16,488 nucleotides of DNA, taken from assembly GCA_964427915.1 (NCBI GenBank), contig CAYRWA010000070.1, forward strand, positions 1-16,488, in the 5' to 3' direction. Position numbers and translations under genes: made by a program. Position 1 is the first letter of the stretch, and each line of letters starts with the position of its first letter. The DNA is from JAGLCW01 sp964427915 (GTDB lineage: Bacteria; Caldisericota; Caldisericia; UBA6126). The notes under the pieces are model-generated. The model was not told the DNA's origin, did no database searches, and saw nothing but the letters and a program-made list of their open reading frames with translations. Of this stretch, positions 7,363 through 14,950 are shown one piece after another.

Positions 7363-8598
7363 ATGAAAAAGTTAATCGTAGCTTTTGTAGTCTTTTTCAT
7401 TATTGTGACAACTTTTTCCACTATTCGAAGTGTGCATGCTGAACAAGATTTTGTTGATGTACCTTCATCGCATTGGGCCTATGAAGCAATTCATTACATG
7501 GCTTCAATGGGGATCGTTTCTGGCTATCCGGATGGAACTTTTAAGCCAGATAAACCAATTCTTCGACAAGAGATGGCAATTATTGCTTGCAAGATATTTA
7601 ATTTTGATGGTCTGCGCCCAAGCAAACCCACTTTCAATGATGTACCATCCTCCCATTGGGCATTCCCTATGATCGAAACGATGGCGAAATCGAAATTAAT
7701 GGAAGATACATCTCTCAATAATCGATTTCGACCACAAGATGTACTAGATCGTATTGAATATGTTCCATTGCAGTGCCGATGTTTGGGTATGAAATTTTTT
7801 GCCCAGCATATGACCAATGAGACCATGAACGATATTCTCTCTCGATATTCCGATGCATCTGTTATTCCTGATTGGGCACAAAATTATCTTGCAATTCTTA
7901 CTGCATCCAGAGCAATTGCAGGCTTTCCTGATGGAACCTTTAAGCCATTTGAACCTTTAACAAGGGCACAAATATGTGTTTCTATGTACAATATGCTAAA
8001 ACCTTTGGGTCCCAATCAACCAGTATCTACACCAGCTTCTTTTGAAGTAGTAGTAAACGGGGCTTTGTTAACTCCTTTTCTTTCCACCAACCTTGAAGGA
8101 TCCATGTTTGAGTTTACTGGTAAAGGGTATGCCAATGGATATGTTTCTTTAACTGTGAATGACGTTCCTTTTATGCCATACAAAACAGATGCTAGTGGCC
8201 TATACTCTGTTCGAGTGCCTATTGGCATTATCTCTATTGGCGGGATCACAATGGATGCACGCTATTATGAAAACAAAAAGACAACACCTTCTCACGCTTT
8301 TCAAGCCTATTCATCGGTGCCTTTTGACTTGTTTCCAAATGCTTATCGCTTGTATGGATTGCAATATGATATTGCTCCAAGACAGCTTTCATATTTATCA
8401 GAATTGGCAGTAGGAAACATGCTGATTAGTGTAGAGAACACTACAACGAATGAAAAGCAACATATTGCACCCAAAGCTGGTGAACTATTTACCTTAAAAA
8501 CCACACTAAAAAAAGGTGGTAATCACGTGAATCTTGCGCTAACAAATAAAGAAAACTCATACCGCTTGATATATGGGTTTGACTTCAATTCCAATTAA
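7363..8598 (+). CDS. Secreted SLH-domain cell-wall protein with C-terminal beta-rich region
   Basis: A signal peptide (residues 1-26, ending SVHA) precedes three S-layer homology repeats: about 28-80 (VPSSHWAYEAI, SGYPDGTFKP), 92-145 (VPSSHWAFPMI, a degenerate second half) and 163-212 (VIPDWAQNYL, AGFPDGTFKP). SLH triplets bind pyruvylated secondary cell-wall polysaccharide and hold proteins on the Gram-positive surface. The polymer-contacting TRAE motif is altered in all three repeats (LRQE, DRIE, TRAQ). Residues 225-411 look like extracellular beta-sheet domains of unknown family. GGAGG at 7352-7356 precedes the ATG by six bases. The tyrosine kinase gene follows after 24 bases in the same direction, so the two are probably co-transcribed. 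At 411 residues it is too short for a major S-layer protein and more likely an accessory surface protein. Confidence 0.9.
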   Translation: MKKLIVAFVVFFIIVTTFSTIRSVHAEQDFVDVPSSHWAYEAIHYMASMGIVSGYPDGTFKPDKPILRQEMAIIACKIFNFDGLRPSKPTFNDVPSSHWAFPMIETMAKSKLMEDTSLNNRFRPQDVLDRIEYVPLQCRCLGMKFFAQHMTNETMNDILSRYSDASVIPDWAQNYLAILTASRAIAGFPDGTFKPFEPLTRAQICVSMYNMLKPLGPNQPVSTPASFEVVVNGALLTPFLSTNLEGSMFEFTGKGYANGYVSLTVNDVPFMPYKTDASGLYSVRVPIGIISIGGITMDARYYENKKTTPSHAFQAYSSVPFDLFPNAYRLYGLQYDIAPRQLSYLSELAVGNMLISVENTTTNEKQHIAPKAGELFTLKTTLKKGGNHVNLALTNKENSYRLIYGFDFNSN

Positions 8599-8622
8599 AA
8601 TTTACGATTTCAGGAAGTTTGC

Positions 8623-9501
8623 ATGCCAATAAAAAAGTCAGAATTAGAAGAACGTTTGAGTTTAGATGCTTTTATAAAAGATGATGTAAAAACATCTGAT
8701 ATAGAAGAGGTAGAAACAAAACCTTTTGTGTTTCTTGATCCCAATTCTTCGTACAGTGAAGCTTTTAAGATTCTTCGCACCAATCTTAAATTCACCATGA
8801 AATTAACAGAACCACGCTGTTTGATGGTTACATCTTCTTTAACTGCAGAAGGTAAAACAACGATTGTAGCAAACCTTGCTGCAAGTTTTGCTCAATCGGG
8901 CGCAAAGGTTGTCGTTGTTGGAACGGATATGCGCATCCCTTCTTTGTTCAAACAATTTGGTATCGAACAAGAAACAGGATTGTCCAATTACTTAAATCAT
9001 GAAGTTGAACTGAAAGATATAGTAACAGAATACAAAGAAGAACCTCGGTTGCATATTATTCCTTCCGGCTCCATACCGCCAAACTCCGCCGATTTACTCA
9101 GCTCGGATCGCTTCCTTGAATTTATTGAGCAAGTAAAGAAACAATACGATGTAGCGATTTTTGACTCTCCCCCCGTCAACCTTGTTTCTGATAGTATCAT
9201 TATGGGGTCCGTAATGGACGGCGTATTGATAGTAGTGAACAAAGGACAGTCAAGGCGGAAAGATTTGAAAATATGCCTTGAAAGGCTACGCTTCTCAAAT
9301 GTCATTGGCTTTGTTATGAATGCGTCAAACGAAAAAGCTGAAAGATCTTCCTATTATTACAAACGGAATTATGGCTATGGATATGGCTACGGGTATGGGT
9401 ATAAAAGCCATCATGGTGCCAATCGATACTATAGTTATGGGAAAAACGCAGCTAGTTCATCTACCGAAGCAGCTGAACCAAGTGAGTCCAATACGAAATA
9501 A
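8623..9501 (+). CDS. Bacterial tyrosine kinase (BY-kinase, CpsD/CapB family) with Gly-Tyr tail
   Basis: This is a cytoplasmic P-loop protein kinase that autophosphorylates on a C-terminal tyrosine cluster and usually controls capsule or exopolysaccharide synthesis. Visible motifs: EAFKILRTNL (47-56); Walker A SSLTAEGKTT (71-80, Lys78), with Ala-Glu rather than Gly-Glu before GKT; Walker A' GTDMRIP (100-106, Asp102); and Walker B VAIFDSPP (177-184). The tail holds 12 tyrosines: Tyr244-246, a strict alternation at 250, 252, 254, 256, 258 and 260, then 269, 270 and 272. The 292 residues match split Firmicute kinases that need a separate transmembrane activator (CpsC/CapA type), and no such gene lies in this window. 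AGGAAG at 8612-8617 supports the ATG. The stop codon abuts the stop of the convergent TPR gene. Its polysaccharide system, if any, must be elsewhere. Confidence 0.93.
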   Translation: MPIKKSELEERLSLDAFIKDDVKTSDIEEVETKPFVFLDPNSSYSEAFKILRTNLKFTMKLTEPRCLMVTSSLTAEGKTTIVANLAASFAQSGAKVVVVGTDMRIPSLFKQFGIEQETGLSNYLNHEVELKDIVTEYKEEPRLHIIPSGSIPPNSADLLSSDRFLEFIEQVKKQYDVAIFDSPPVNLVSDSIIMGSVMDGVLIVVNKGQSRRKDLKICLERLRFSNVIGFVMNASNEKAERSSYYYKRNYGYGYGYGYGYKSHHGANRYYSYGKNAASSSTEAAEPSESNTK

Positions 9502-10722
9502 TTAGGGCATCCATTTTTCCATACAGTTCTCTCGAAATGTCTGTACGGATTTGTTATCTGGGTGATCAATCAAGTAGGCATCATATTGCTGAATTGCTTT
9601 TTCATAGTCTTCCAAAGCTTCATAAGAACGTCCTAGCCAGTATGTAAAAGAGGAGCTCTTTGAGATATCCATAGCTTTGTGAAACGATTTGACAGCTCCT
9701 TCATAGTCTTTTAGCTGGTAGTAATCTAGTCCTTTGCGATACCACCACCAGGCAGAAATTGACTTTTTTTGCGTCTGGCTCATTCCAATAGCTTTTGTGT
9801 GTTGCAATAAGGCTTTGCGATACTCTTTTTGAGAATAAAAATAATTCCCCAATTCATAATATGCCACTGGCTCTTGCGGGAAATGATCAATGGCTTTTTG
9901 GTAATGTTCTTCAGCCTTTACATATTCCTTGTTTCTAGTATATATGGAGCCAAGAGCAAGGTAGAAATCGATTCTGTTAGGATCTTCCGAAATCAAATAC
10001 TTTATACGTTCAACGGCTTCGTCAAAATAACCCATTTGATCAAGCGTTTTTGCAATGTTAACCTTGGGACCAACTGATGTCGAATCAAGTCTTTCCTGTA
10101 TTGCATAACAAGACAGCTTTCCCCAATGGTCTTTCATGCTATTAAGACAATATCCATAAGAGCGCCAATAGGACATGTTTGTGGGATATTCCTGCAAGGC
10201 CTTGATATACATTTTTTCAGCATGTGTATAAGATTGATATGAATTTCGTAGTATCTCTGCGAACGTGTAATGGTTATCGGGATGTGGATACAGGGTTTTT
10301 GCTACATAGGCTAAAAAAAGGCCTTTGTATTTTGTTTCAGGGGTATTCTTTCTTGCTTCTTGCAGTGCTTTATCGGAAAGAAACAGGGCATAAGCTAGGG
10401 ACCTATTGTTGTATAACGTATGAGGAAAATGTTCAACTGTTTCATTGGAGAGTACAAGATCTATGTACCAGTAGTGATTGGGATTTAGTTTTGAAGCTGA
10501 AACCAGCGAGGAATGCTGATCTGTAAGGAGGTAGTGAAGATAAGAAGCTGCAGAAACGTTTTCCCATTTTGTCTTTTCCAATACTTCAAGGGATGAAAAA
10601 TCGTGTCCATTTAAAAATAGAAGAGTAGATTGGTATTGCTGGTAATTTTTTGCATATAAACCAATCATCAATATTGCAACAATAAGAGCAGTAGAAACTC
10701 GAAGATAACGGGACCATTTCAT
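9502..10722 (-). CDS. Membrane-anchored TPR protein
   Basis: The 406-residue protein begins with a basic segment and one transmembrane helix (about residues 8-25). A helical region of no known family follows (30-210), then about five tetratricopeptide repeats: 219-250, 252-285, 286-319, 324-357 and 360-393 (for example ALGSIYTRNKEYVKAEEHYQKA). TPRs are protein-protein interaction scaffolds; the partner here is unknown. Topology is most simply N-in with the TPRs outside, but this is inference. It is the last gene of the proS operon. Its ATG follows the degV stop directly (TAAATG) and no good Shine-Dalgarno precedes it, so reinitiation by ribosomes finishing degV is likely. The repeats and the neighbouring envelope genes suggest a role in assembling surface or polymer machinery, which remains a guess. 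Confidence 0.88.
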   Translation of the reverse strand: MKWSRYLRVSTALIVAILMIGLYAKNYQQYQSTLLFLNGHDFSSLEVLEKTKWENVSAASYLHYLLTDQHSSLVSASKLNPNHYWYIDLVLSNETVEHFPHTLYNNRSLAYALFLSDKALQEARKNTPETKYKGLFLAYVAKTLYPHPDNHYTFAEILRNSYQSYTHAEKMYIKALQEYPTNMSYWRSYGYCLNSMKDHWGKLSCYAIQERLDSTSVGPKVNIAKTLDQMGYFDEAVERIKYLISEDPNRIDFYLALGSIYTRNKEYVKAEEHYQKAIDHFPQEPVAYYELGNYFYSQKEYRKALLQHTKAIGMSQTQKKSISAWWWYRKGLDYYQLKDYEGAVKSFHKAMDISKSSSFTYWLGRSYEALEDYEKAIQQYDAYLIDHPDNKSVQTFRENCMEKWMP

Positions 10723-11598
10723 TTATTCATCAATTTGTTCGGAAGTGGCGATAGAAGGCATCGATGAAAAACCGATTAACAATGCTTCTGTACCATACCG
10801 AGCAATACTCGATAGAGACATTGGATGCAGCGTGATGGAGGCAACATTCATTTTCCCCTGTATTACTTTTTCAAGAACTTTTGCCTTCTCCATATCAAGA
10901 CCATATAGAATGGTTACATGTGTGTGTTTAGTAATAAGAGAAGGAGAAATGTTTTCTATAAAACTGATTTCCAGCTCATTGAAATTTGTTTTTGCGACGA
11001 AGCGTGGTTTTCCATTATCAAATGCAAAAAGGTGATAGGGGTTTTTCGTAAACAACGATAGTCCTCTTCTATAAGAAGGGTTAATATTCGTTCTCATATA
11101 GGTGAGTTGGTTGGTTATAAGAAGAGATTGGAAATTCTTTTTAATGGAGGGCAATTCAGTTAGTATAGTTTGAAATGATTCTTTTTTTGCAACCATCTGA
11201 GAGACGTAATGAATCACCATTTGAAGAGAGGGTTCAGCAAGCATGCTATCGACTACTTCAATGTGAGTATCGTAAAGTAGTAGTTGAGCTTTTTTGGCTT
11301 CAGAATATGTGGGCGATAGATGAGAAGATAGATGAATAGAGAGAACATTGTCAAACTCTGAGTACAAAAGCGAGTATACTTGGAAAATTTCGTCTGAAGA
11401 TGGATGAAGAATGACAGGAGTAATCTTGCTTTGATGGAGCATTTGAGCTATCTTAAAGCTGTCAGTAGAATCTGTTTCTCGAAAGACTTTATTCCCAATT
11501 TGAATTCGAGAGGCAATACATGAGACACCAAGCTCTTGTTGTTCTTGTTCTGTAAAGTTACAGCAACTATCTGTAATAATAATGATCTTTTTAGCCAT
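10723..11598 (-). CDS. Divergent DegV-family protein
   Basis: The fold is recognisable from the N-terminal IIIITDSCCNF (5-15, Asp10-Ser11), the SIHLSSHLSPTYSEA segment (87-101) matching the family's SISSxLSGTYQSA, and VVDSMLAE (115-122) matching VIDSK. DegV/FakB proteins bind a fatty acid and, in Staphylococcus aureus, present it to the kinase FakA. Several family hallmarks are lost here: TSQPS is replaced by VILHPSS, the Gly of SGTY by Pro96, the YLxxGGRI motif by YMRTNINPS (167-175), and the C-terminal H-x-GPG loop by ARYGTEALLIGF (266-277). The ligand may therefore differ or be absent. Length (291 residues) is normal. AAGGAG (11604-11609 on this strand) precedes the ATG, and the stop of the upstream glycosyltransferase is one base away. 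No fakA-like gene is in the window. Confidence 0.82.
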   Translation of the reverse strand: MAKKIIIITDSCCNFTEQEQQELGVSCIASRIQIGNKVFRETDSTDSFKIAQMLHQSKITPVILHPSSDEIFQVYSLLYSEFDNVLSIHLSSHLSPTYSEAKKAQLLLYDTHIEVVDSMLAEPSLQMVIHYVSQMVAKKESFQTILTELPSIKKNFQSLLITNQLTYMRTNINPSYRRGLSLFTKNPYHLFAFDNGKPRFVAKTNFNELEISFIENISPSLITKHTHVTILYGLDMEKAKVLEKVIQGKMNVASITLHPMSLSSIARYGTEALLIGFSSMPSIATSEQIDE

Positions 11599-11599
11599 G

Positions 11600-12259
11600 C
11601 TACGACTCCTTTTTTGATGATAGTTCTCTAAAAATGTCTTTGTACATCTCCATTCTTTTTTTTACTTCTATATTGGATTTCTGATGGCATTGTAAAATTT
11701 TTTTTTCTTCTTTTGTTACATGGGTAACATGATCTAATTTCACTTTGTGAGTTATATAGCCTAGTTCTTTTAACTTACGGTGAATGGATATCTCAATTCC
11801 GTACCCTACATCAGCCTTATCCTTTAAAGAAGTAAGGATAGACTTTTGCATACATCGTTGACCAGATAGTTGTGGCGTAATATGATGAGCCAAATCGGTG
11901 AGTATTCTTCCGTTGGAAAAAACCCCAAGGGTAGAAATAGTAGAAGACTCAAGTACTGGATTTACCATATAGAATGCATGAATTGGCTGGAAACCAATCA
12001 AGTCAGCATCTAAAAGAAGTACAACATCATTTTTTGCTTTTTGTGCGCCGGTAAACAAAGCCATGGCTTTTCCTGCGTTTTTTTCAAGTCGAATAATGGC
12101 AGCTCCACTATCAATGGAAACATCTGTGGTTTTGTCTACAGAACCATCATCAATTACGATAACTTCATCGATGTACGGACAGTGTTTGCATGCTCTTATT
12201 ACATTCGCAATTGTTATCTCTTCATTGTAGGCAGGTATTAAAGCTGTTGCAGATATCAT
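11600..12259 (-). CDS. Small GT-A fold glycosyltransferase (family 2-like)
   Basis: A 219-residue cytoplasmic enzyme with no membrane helix, using a nucleotide-activated sugar. GT-A motifs are clear: PAYNEE (9-14), VIVIDDGSVDKT (33-44), the NAGKAMAL stretch (61-68) and the DxD metal site LLLDADL (81-87). GYGIEISIHRKLKELG (153-168) resembles the acceptor side of GpgS- and DPM1-like GT2 enzymes. The acceptor (polyprenyl phosphate, lipid or small molecule) cannot be told. The start is decided by AAAGGAAG at 12266-12273, six bases before the ATG, which places the first 38 bases of the gene inside proS. PAYNEE needs the strand before it, so a shorter start is unlikely. It lies between a tRNA synthetase and a DegV protein, an uncommon setting for a glycosyltransferase. 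Confidence 0.88.
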   Translation of the reverse strand: MISATALIPAYNEEITIANVIRACKHCPYIDEVIVIDDGSVDKTTDVSIDSGAAIIRLEKNAGKAMALFTGAQKAKNDVVLLLDADLIGFQPIHAFYMVNPVLESSTISTLGVFSNGRILTDLAHHITPQLSGQRCMQKSILTSLKDKADVGYGIEISIHRKLKELGYITHKVKLDHVTHVTKEEKKILQCHQKSNIEVKKRMEMYKDIFRELSSKKES

Positions 12260-13946
12260 GCAATTCTTCCTTTAGTCTTTTAATAACATACGATGATACT
12301 TCTTCCAATATGATATTCTTTTTTTCGCCATCATGACGGTTTTGGTATTCTACAATTCCATCTTTAAAACCTCTACCTACAACAATTTGGTGTGGAATGC
12401 CGATCAATTCAGCATCTTTGAATTTAATTCCAGGACTGATGTCTCGGTCATCGAGCAAGACTTCATATCCATGTTTTTCAAGCTCTTTTTCAATGGAATG
12501 AGCACATTGAATAGTCTGGGAATCGTTTGGATTGAGCACCATAACCTCAGCGTGGAAAGGAGTTACGGAGGCTGGCCATTGGATGCCTTTTTCATCGTGG
12601 TATTGTTCAATAATGGCGGCCACTAAGCGTGTTACTCCAATCCCGTAGCAACCCATTAAAATAGTCTTTGTTGCTCCCGATGGATCAGTAAACATTGCTT
12701 CAAGTGGTTTTGAATAGCGGTCGTTAAGAACAAATGTATGGCCGATTTCCATGCCATGTTTTACTGATATGGGTTGATTGCACTTCGGGCAAGGATCTCC
12801 TTGGCGTACAGACCGTATGTCACCGATGATATCGGCTGTCCAATCACGATTGTAAGATACATTTTGTAGGTGAGTGTTCTCTTTCATTGCCCCACAAACC
12901 CCGTTTGTTATATGGATAGCATACGCATCTGCAATGACTGTCATTGAGGTAGGTTTAATGGGGCCTAAATACCCTGTTGGTAAGGAAGATTGTGTGCATA
13001 AAACAAGGTCCTTTTTGACGATGCGTTTCAGTTTTGTTTCGTTAACTTCATCAGATCCACGGACAACCACGAGATAGTGTTGGTTGTTTTCATCTTTATA
13101 AAGAACAGTTTTGAGTATTTTATCAGGCGATATTTTGAAGAAAGAAGCTACCTCTTCAATTGTTTTTATCCCAGGGGTAGAAACCACCTCAAGATCCAGG
13201 AGAGTTTCTGGAGGTTTTTTTTCGGGTTCCACGGAAGGAGAAACTTCTATAGTAGCGCTGTATTTACAAGAATTACAGAGGACAAACTCGGTTTCTCCTA
13301 CGGACGATTCAGATATGTATTCATGAGAGAAAGAGCCGCCAATAGCTCCGTTATCTGCATCAACGGGGAAAAAAGAAAGACCACAGCGATGAAAAATGGC
13401 GTGGTACGCTTCCGATATAGCAGCATATCCATTGTGTAGGCATTCTTCATCACAATGGAAACTATACAGGTCTTTCATGATAAATTCCTTGCATCGAATC
13501 ACGCCAAATCTTGGTCTGGGTTCATCACGGAATTTCGTTTGAATTTGATAGACAAATTGGGGTAGATCTCGATACGATCGGACTGTATTTTTTACTGTTT
13601 CGGTAACAATTTCTTCGTGGGTTGGGCCTAAGCAAAACTCTCGGTTTCCCCTATCTTGCAGTTTAAACATTTCTTGCCCATATTCCTCCCAGCGACCTGT
13701 TTGTTTCCAAGGTTTTGCAGGAAGTAAAATGGGTAGCATCAGTTCGTTACAACTCTTTTTTTGTAATTCTTCTCGAATGATTGTTTTAATTTTTTCTAAA
13801 ACTCTTAATCCCAAAGGAAGCCATGTGTATACACCTGCAGAAAGCTTTTTGATCATTCCAGATCGAACCATTAACTGATGACTAGGGACTTCTGCGTCCT
13901 GCGGTATTTCTTTAAGAGTAGTTAGATACATTTTTGAATACAACAC
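12222..13946 (-). CDS. proS: Prolyl-tRNA synthetase, bacterial type with editing insert
   Basis: ProRS charges tRNA-Pro with proline in the cytoplasm and hydrolyses mischarged Ala-tRNA-Pro. The 574-residue protein has all parts: the N-terminal catalytic core with GPTHEE (107-112), class II motif 2 around RDEPRPRFG (140-148) and motif 3 GCYGIGVTR (432-440). It also has the INS editing domain (about 230-385, with a Lys at 279, the number of the editing Lys in E. coli), two CxxC pairs (Cys224/227 and Cys386/389) and the anticodon-binding domain (about 464-560). The start is GTG: GGAGG lies seven bases upstream and the next codon is TTG. The C-terminal 12 codons overlap the glycosyltransferase gene. 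It heads a four-gene leftward operon. The roughly 43-base leader is too short for a T-box, so regulation by that mechanism is not expected here. Confidence 0.97.
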   Translation of the reverse strand: MLYSKMYLTTLKEIPQDAEVPSHQLMVRSGMIKKLSAGVYTWLPLGLRVLEKIKTIIREELQKKSCNELMLPILLPAKPWKQTGRWEEYGQEMFKLQDRGNREFCLGPTHEEIVTETVKNTVRSYRDLPQFVYQIQTKFRDEPRPRFGVIRCKEFIMKDLYSFHCDEECLHNGYAAISEAYHAIFHRCGLSFFPVDADNGAIGGSFSHEYISESSVGETEFVLCNSCKYSATIEVSPSVEPEKKPPETLLDLEVVSTPGIKTIEEVASFFKISPDKILKTVLYKDENNQHYLVVVRGSDEVNETKLKRIVKKDLVLCTQSSLPTGYLGPIKPTSMTVIADAYAIHITNGVCGAMKENTHLQNVSYNRDWTADIIGDIRSVRQGDPCPKCNQPISVKHGMEIGHTFVLNDRYSKPLEAMFTDPSGATKTILMGCYGIGVTRLVAAIIEQYHDEKGIQWPASVTPFHAEVMVLNPNDSQTIQCAHSIEKELEKHGYEVLLDDRDISPGIKFKDAELIGIPHQIVVGRGFKDGIVEYQNRHDGEKKNIILEEVSSYVIKRLKEELHDICNSFNTCLQ

Positions 13947-13953
13947 AATGAAT

Positions 13954-13958
13954 CCTCC
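13954..13958 (-). promoter_or_regulatory. Ribosome binding site fixing a GTG start for proS
   Basis: GGAGG on the minus strand is seven bases from GTG at 13946. The first ATG in frame is codon 6, which would cut into the conserved opening (SKMYLTTLKE), so GTG is chosen. Confidence 0.8.
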
Positions 13959-13995
13959 GTGATTAAAATTTAACTTTTGAACTGTCTTGACTTGT

Positions 13996-14026
13996 ATTAT
14001 ACATCACTTTTACTCTACTATGTAAA
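13996..14026 (-). promoter_or_regulatory. Promoter of the proS operon
   Basis: On the minus strand TTTACA (14026-14021) and TATAAT (14001-13996) are separated by 19 bases. The -35 lies inside the 3' end of the 3D-domain gene. The predicted transcript starts near 13989, leaving a leader of about 43 bases. Confidence 0.55.
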
Positions 14027-14867
14027 TAGTAATGTATCCACCTCTCCAATTGTCGTTCTCCAGTTTTCTCCATAAAAAACAATCAATGCGATTTCCTTTG
14101 ATAAGACCGCCAGTATCTCCAGCATAACCATATCCATATCCTTCTACGTATAGTTTTGTCCATAGAGGGATTACGGTAGGATCAACTGCAATCATCCCAA
14201 AACGAACTCTTCCGGTGGCTCCTGTAAAAGGATCTCCGTCACACTGTTCAACAACAGGATTATAGCTACTTGCTAATACCCTCATCTTTTTTTTGTAAGG
14301 ACCATTGAATATGCAAGTACCATGACCAATAATTTCTGTAGTGGGATTTGCTAGGATATTTTGCGAAAGAATTTGAGTGGAAACCAAAACACCATCTTCG
14401 TATTTTTCTTTGTACGTTACTTCTTTTAATCCGTCTTCTCCGGGTATCCATACTGCAATCAATCCATTGTGCATTTGGTCAATTTCTTTGTGAATAACCT
14501 GAAAGGGAATTTTTTCCTGGAGAGTATATTCTATGTATTCAATTTTGGTAATTTTGATGTAATCTTGATCCTTAAGTAGTTGATTATCAGGAAGGTTCAA
14601 TCGATACTCCAAAGGAAGCTCGATAGGCTGGGACATAATAAAATCTTTGACTGTCATGGGGAGTGTTTTTGTTTCCACTCGAATGCCTTCCTGTTCATGC
14701 GTTACAACAATTGTTTTCTGGAAGGCGATATAGGATGAACCGTATTTGCAATGATATTGATACTCAAAAGGTAGCAGTCCCAAACCCAAAGTAAAAAAAA
14801 GAGAAAAACACAAACTTACTAACAAGACAGATTTTAGAACGGTTTCATTTTTGTTATACATTCTCAT
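14010..14867 (-). CDS. YabE-like cell-wall protein: DUF348-like, G5 and 3D domains
   Basis: The protein is membrane-anchored or secreted (hydrophobic segment about residues 11-32). A DUF348-like region (about 50-108, TVKDF) is followed by a G5 domain (about 112-185, with the closing EIIGHGT) and a C-terminal 3D domain (about 196-265). The latter carries the three family aspartates: Asp229 in IAVDP, Asp251 in GDTGG and Asp262 in NRIDCF. 3D domains are related to MltA lytic transglycosylases, and YabE/Rpf-like relatives are thought to remodel peptidoglycan. It is shorter than B. subtilis YabE, which has several DUF348 copies. Trp236 stands where the family normally has Gly (PLWTKLY for PLGTKLY). 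No clear Shine-Dalgarno precedes the ATG at 14867, and ATG at 14861 is an equal alternative. It is divergent from the DUF4352-like gene. Confidence 0.88.
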   Translation of the reverse strand: MRMYNKNETVLKSVLLVSLCFSLFFTLGLGLLPFEYQYHCKYGSSYIAFQKTIVVTHEQEGIRVETKTLPMTVKDFIMSQPIELPLEYRLNLPDNQLLKDQDYIKITKIEYIEYTLQEKIPFQVIHKEIDQMHNGLIAVWIPGEDGLKEVTYKEKYEDGVLVSTQILSQNILANPTTEIIGHGTCIFNGPYKKKMRVLASSYNPVVEQCDGDPFTGATGRVRFGMIAVDPTVIPLWTKLYVEGYGYGYAGDTGGLIKGNRIDCFLWRKLENDNWRGGYITIYIVE

Positions 14868-14889
14868 AGGCTAAAAAAACAGAGTCCTC

Positions 14890-14922
14890 TTGTCAAATAA
14901 AAAAAAAGAGTTACGGTATAGT
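14890..14922 (+). promoter_or_regulatory. Divergent promoter region sharing a TTGTCAA -35-like element
   Basis: TTGTCAA (14890-14896) reads TTGTCA rightward and TTGACA leftward, so both flanking genes could use it as a -35. Rightward, TATAGT (14917-14922) is 21 bases away, longer than ideal. Leftward, the best hexamer at 17 bases is TAGCCT (14873-14868), a poor -10. A run of nine A/T lies between. This is suggestive only. Confidence 0.3.
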
Positions 14923-14950
14923 TTATTCATGAATTACTGGGAGAGTAACG

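Noticed and set aside
9364..9408. Simple-sequence repeat in the Gly-Tyr coding stretch as a slippage or phase-variation site
   Set aside because: The Gly and Tyr codons vary (GGC, GGA, GGG; TAT, TAC), so the DNA is not a perfect repeat; selection appears to act on the protein.
13947..14009. T-box riboswitch upstream of proS
   Set aside because: Only 63 bases separate proS from the upstream gene and the predicted leader is about 43 bases, too short. No terminator/antiterminator pair is present.
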